Shown here piece by piece: positions 62,111 through 64,000 of a stretch of DNA of 64,000 bases. The notes beneath the pieces are model-generated. The model was not told where the DNA came from, did no database searches, and saw only the letters and a list, made by a program, of their open reading frames with translations. A program made the position numbers and the translations under genes. Source of the stretch: Martinezella lusitana (GTDB taxonomy: Bacteria; Pseudomonadota; Alphaproteobacteria; Rhizobiales; Rhizobiaceae); assembly GCF_014207095.1 (NCBI RefSeq), contig NZ_JACHBG010000009.1, forward strand, positions 1-64,000. Reading direction: 5' to 3'. The stretch's first letter is position 1, and every line of letters starts with the position of its first letter.

Positions 62111-62178
62111 TGGATTGATGGAAAGAGGCGGTCAAAGTTGGTTGACTTGAGTGGTTATCGCACAACGCAGTCGCGTGA

Positions 62179-62219
62179 TGTCCCGCAACAAGAGTGTTGC
62201 GAGACACCGCTATGCGGTG
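62179..62219 (-). terminator. two tandem hairpins after the cytosine-deaminase-like gene
   Basis: TGTCCCGCAACA/TGTTGCGAGACA (11 of 12 pairs, AGAG loop) and CACCGC/GCGGTG (3-base loop) lie side by side, 50-90 bases beyond the end of the gene at 62272. They probably end that transcript. Confidence 0.5.
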
Positions 62220-62271
62220 AGAGCGAGGCCTGAGCCGTGGACTGCTTAGTTGTGGCTCACGAGACGGTTCG

Positions 62272-63564
62272 CTAGCTCCTGACGGGCACGTAGTCGAGCC
62301 CGCCATCGATCTTCTGTGGCCTGCCGTGAAGGAAAAGCTCGCCGATGCGTGGGGCTGAGCGGGCAATGATCTTGCCGCGCTTGATGACGGCGAGGCGATT
62401 GGGCTTCAGGCGAAGCGCCTCCAGCGTATCGACGGCCTGCAGCACCACGAGATCGGCATTGCAGCCCTTTTCCAGCCCGTATCCCTCAAGGCCCATCGTC
62501 CTGGCGGAGTTGACGGTGAGGGCGTCAAAGATCTTCTTTTTATCCTCGATGCCAGCCATCTGCGCGACGTGGATGGCCATATGCCCGACTTCGAGCATGT
62601 CGCCGGAGCCCATCGAATACCAGGGATCCATCACGCAGTCATGGCCGAAGGAAACGTTGAGGCCCGCATCCATCAGTTCGCGCACGCGCGTCATGCCGCG
62701 CCGCTTGGGGTAGGTGTCATGCCGGCCTTGCAGCATGATGTTGATGAGCGGGTTGGGGATGACGTTGATCTTGGCTTCCGCCATCAGCGGGATGAGCTTG
62801 GAGACGTAATAATTGTCCATCGAATGCATCGAGGTCAGGTGCGAGCCGGCAACGCGGCCCTGCAGTCCGAAGCGGATCGTCTCCGCTGCCAGAGTTTCGA
62901 TATGGCGCGACATCGGGTCGTCTGTTTCGTCGCAATGCATGTCGACGGGAAGACCGCGATCGGCGGCGACCCTGCAAAGCGCTTCGACCGAGGCTTTGCC
63001 CTCACCCATCGTGCGCTCGAAGTGGGGAATGCCGCCGACGATGTCGACGCCCATGTCGAGCGCCCTCCCAAGCGAGGCGACGCCATCTTTGGCGCGGTAG
63101 TAACCATCCTGGGGGAAGGCGACAAGCTGCAGGTCTATATAGGGCTTGACCCTGTCCTTCACTTCCAGGAGCGCCTCAGCCGTCACCAGTTTGGGATCGG
63201 AGGTATCGACATGGCTGCGAATGAACAGCAGCCCTTGCGTGACGGCGAGATCGCAATAGCGTAGCGCCCGATCGACAAGCTCCTCCTTGGTCACGATGGG
63301 GCGCAACTCTCCCCAAAGCGCGATACCTTCGAGGAGCGTGCCGGAAACGTTCATACGCGGCAGACCGAGCGATAGCGTCGCGTCCATGTGAAAATGCGGG
63401 TCGACAAAGGGCGGGCTCACCAGCCTGTTCGTCGCATCGATCTTGTCCTTCGTCTCGGTGGTGATCGAGGCTTCGATTGCTGCGATCTTGCCATCCTTGA
63501 CTGCGATATCGATGCCCTTGCGGCCATCGGGCAGATTGGCATTGCGAATGATCAGATCGAACAT
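62272..63564 (-). CDS. cytosine-deaminase-like amidohydrolase
   Basis: A 430-residue metal-dependent hydrolase of the CodA group. Metal and substrate motifs are VDPHFHMDATLS near residue 55, DMHCDETDDPMSRH near 205, GSHLTSMHSMDN and NVSFGHDCVMDPWY near 300. It would deaminate cytosine or a related base, or an isocytosine-like compound. It lies 15 bp downstream of a nucleoside-type ABC permease on the same strand, which supports nucleobase salvage. Confidence 0.88.
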   Translation of the reverse strand: MFDLIIRNANLPDGRKGIDIAVKDGKIAAIEASITTETKDKIDATNRLVSPPFVDPHFHMDATLSLGLPRMNVSGTLLEGIALWGELRPIVTKEELVDRALRYCDLAVTQGLLFIRSHVDTSDPKLVTAEALLEVKDRVKPYIDLQLVAFPQDGYYRAKDGVASLGRALDMGVDIVGGIPHFERTMGEGKASVEALCRVAADRGLPVDMHCDETDDPMSRHIETLAAETIRFGLQGRVAGSHLTSMHSMDNYYVSKLIPLMAEAKINVIPNPLINIMLQGRHDTYPKRRGMTRVRELMDAGLNVSFGHDCVMDPWYSMGSGDMLEVGHMAIHVAQMAGIEDKKKIFDALTVNSARTMGLEGYGLEKGCNADLVVLQAVDTLEALRLKPNRLAVIKRGKIIARSAPRIGELFLHGRPQKIDGGLDYVPVRS

Positions 63565-63579
63565 GAAAGGCTCCTCGGA

Positions 63580-64000
63580 TTATCTCTCGCCACGGCGATA
63601 GGGTTGCATCAGCGCCTGCGGCACGCGGGCTCGCCGGCTCATGACGGCAAGGGCGACGATGGACAGAATGTAGGGCGTCATCAGAAAGATCTGATAGGGG
63701 ATGCCCTGGACTGCGGTTTGGAGGCGCAATTGGAATGCGTCGAAGAAGGCAAAAAGCAAGGCGCCGAACAGCGCTCGGCCCGGCCGCCAGGACGAAAAGA
63801 CCACCAGTGCGATGCAGATCCAGCCGCGGCCCTGCACCATCGTCGGAAAGAAGCTGTTGAAGGCTGACAAGGTCAGGAAGGCACCGCCCATGCCCATCAA
63901 GGCACTCCCCGCGATGATGCTGCCGTACCGGATTTTCATCGGGTTGAGGCCTTGGGCCTCGGCGGCATGCGGGTTTTCACCCGCCATGCGGATCGCAAGC
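63580..64000 (-). CDS. nucleoside-type ABC permease, C-terminal part
   Basis: The gene runs off the right edge; about 140 C-terminal residues are inside. The LAIRMAGENPHAAEAQGLNP coupling segment near the break and GMGGAFLTLSAFNSFFPTMV and GRGWICIALVVFSSWRPGRA are typical of permeases of BmpA-type nucleoside importers. The frame stays open to base 64000, so the true start lies outside. It is in line with the cytosine-deaminase-like gene. Confidence 0.85.
   Translation of the reverse strand, partial: LAIRMAGENPHAAEAQGLNPMKIRYGSIIAGSALMGMGGAFLTLSAFNSFFPTMVQGRGWICIALVVFSSWRPGRALFGALLFAFFDAFQLRLQTAVQGIPYQIFLMTPYILSIVALAVMSRRARVPQALMQPYRRGER

Noticed and set aside
1..64000. Search for tRNA, rRNA, CRISPR arrays, complete insertion sequences and att sites
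   Set aside because: No cloverleaf-like clusters, rRNA signatures, spaced direct repeats or transposase motifs were recognised by eye. A tRNAscan and IS search would settle this.

Overview
The window looks like chromosomal DNA of a Rhizobium-type alphaproteobacterium. The evidence is high GC, a RopA-type porin, IalB-family proteins, an OxyR/AhpCF block, an ScfR/RamB-type regulator beside isocitrate lyase, many ABC uptake operons and two copies of the rhizobial GTCGCGCAAAA-type palindrome. About 55 genes are supported. I see no rRNA, tRNA or CRISPR array. Apart from short gene remnants I see no mobile element.

Region 1-9600 resembles a low-oxygen and metal/redox island. It holds the first codons of cydA, two CBS-BON proteins, an NRAMP-related transporter without the usual metal ligands, an MgtC/DUF4010 membrane protein, a wrecked P-type ATPase, and a divergent module of two PNPOx-fold flavoproteins (one fused to GAF and a winged helix) facing a hemerythrin gene. 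Two FNR/FixK-type boxes (TTGAT-N4-ATCAA) lie upstream of the CBS genes. Region 9890-18710 is an AraC regulator followed by a probable surface/adhesion operon: a small coupled protein, a 1607-residue trimeric autotransporter, two IalB-family proteins, an anchored secreted protein and a DUF4189 protein.

Region 18710-28030 holds gene remnants, a tautomerase/LysR pair, an orphan LacI regulator, ahpC-ahpF-oxyR with a recognisable tandem OxyR operator, and a LysR/DUF1989 divergent pair. Region 28185-32765 is the thiCOSGE operon behind a TPP riboswitch. Region 33380-36570 has a porin, an AcrR-like TetR regulator and a calsymin-like EF-hand protein. Region 36900-41180 is an ECF sigma factor with two small membrane proteins, then a DUF1800-DUF1501 pair.

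Region 41200-50965 is a probable catabolic island for lignin-type aromatic alcohols and aldehydes: an AraC regulator, two vanillin/salicylaldehyde-type aldehyde dehydrogenases, a five-gene Liv-type ABC importer and a coniferyl-alcohol-dehydrogenase-like SDR. Region 51040-54225 is aceA with a small partner gene, divergent from an ScfR/RamB-like regulator, with TGTAAAT repeats between them. Region 54345-62010 holds an ABC exporter and a dapA-like/GntR/CUT1 ABC/PfkB operon. The right edge has a cytosine-deaminase-like amidohydrolase and the end of a nucleoside-type ABC permease.

The best candidates for undescribed biology are the PNPOx-GAF-winged-helix/hemerythrin module with its nearby Cys-rich microprotein, the adhesin/IalB operon, and the ECF-DUF1800-DUF1501 cluster. 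All functions are read from sequence by eye; no database search was run.
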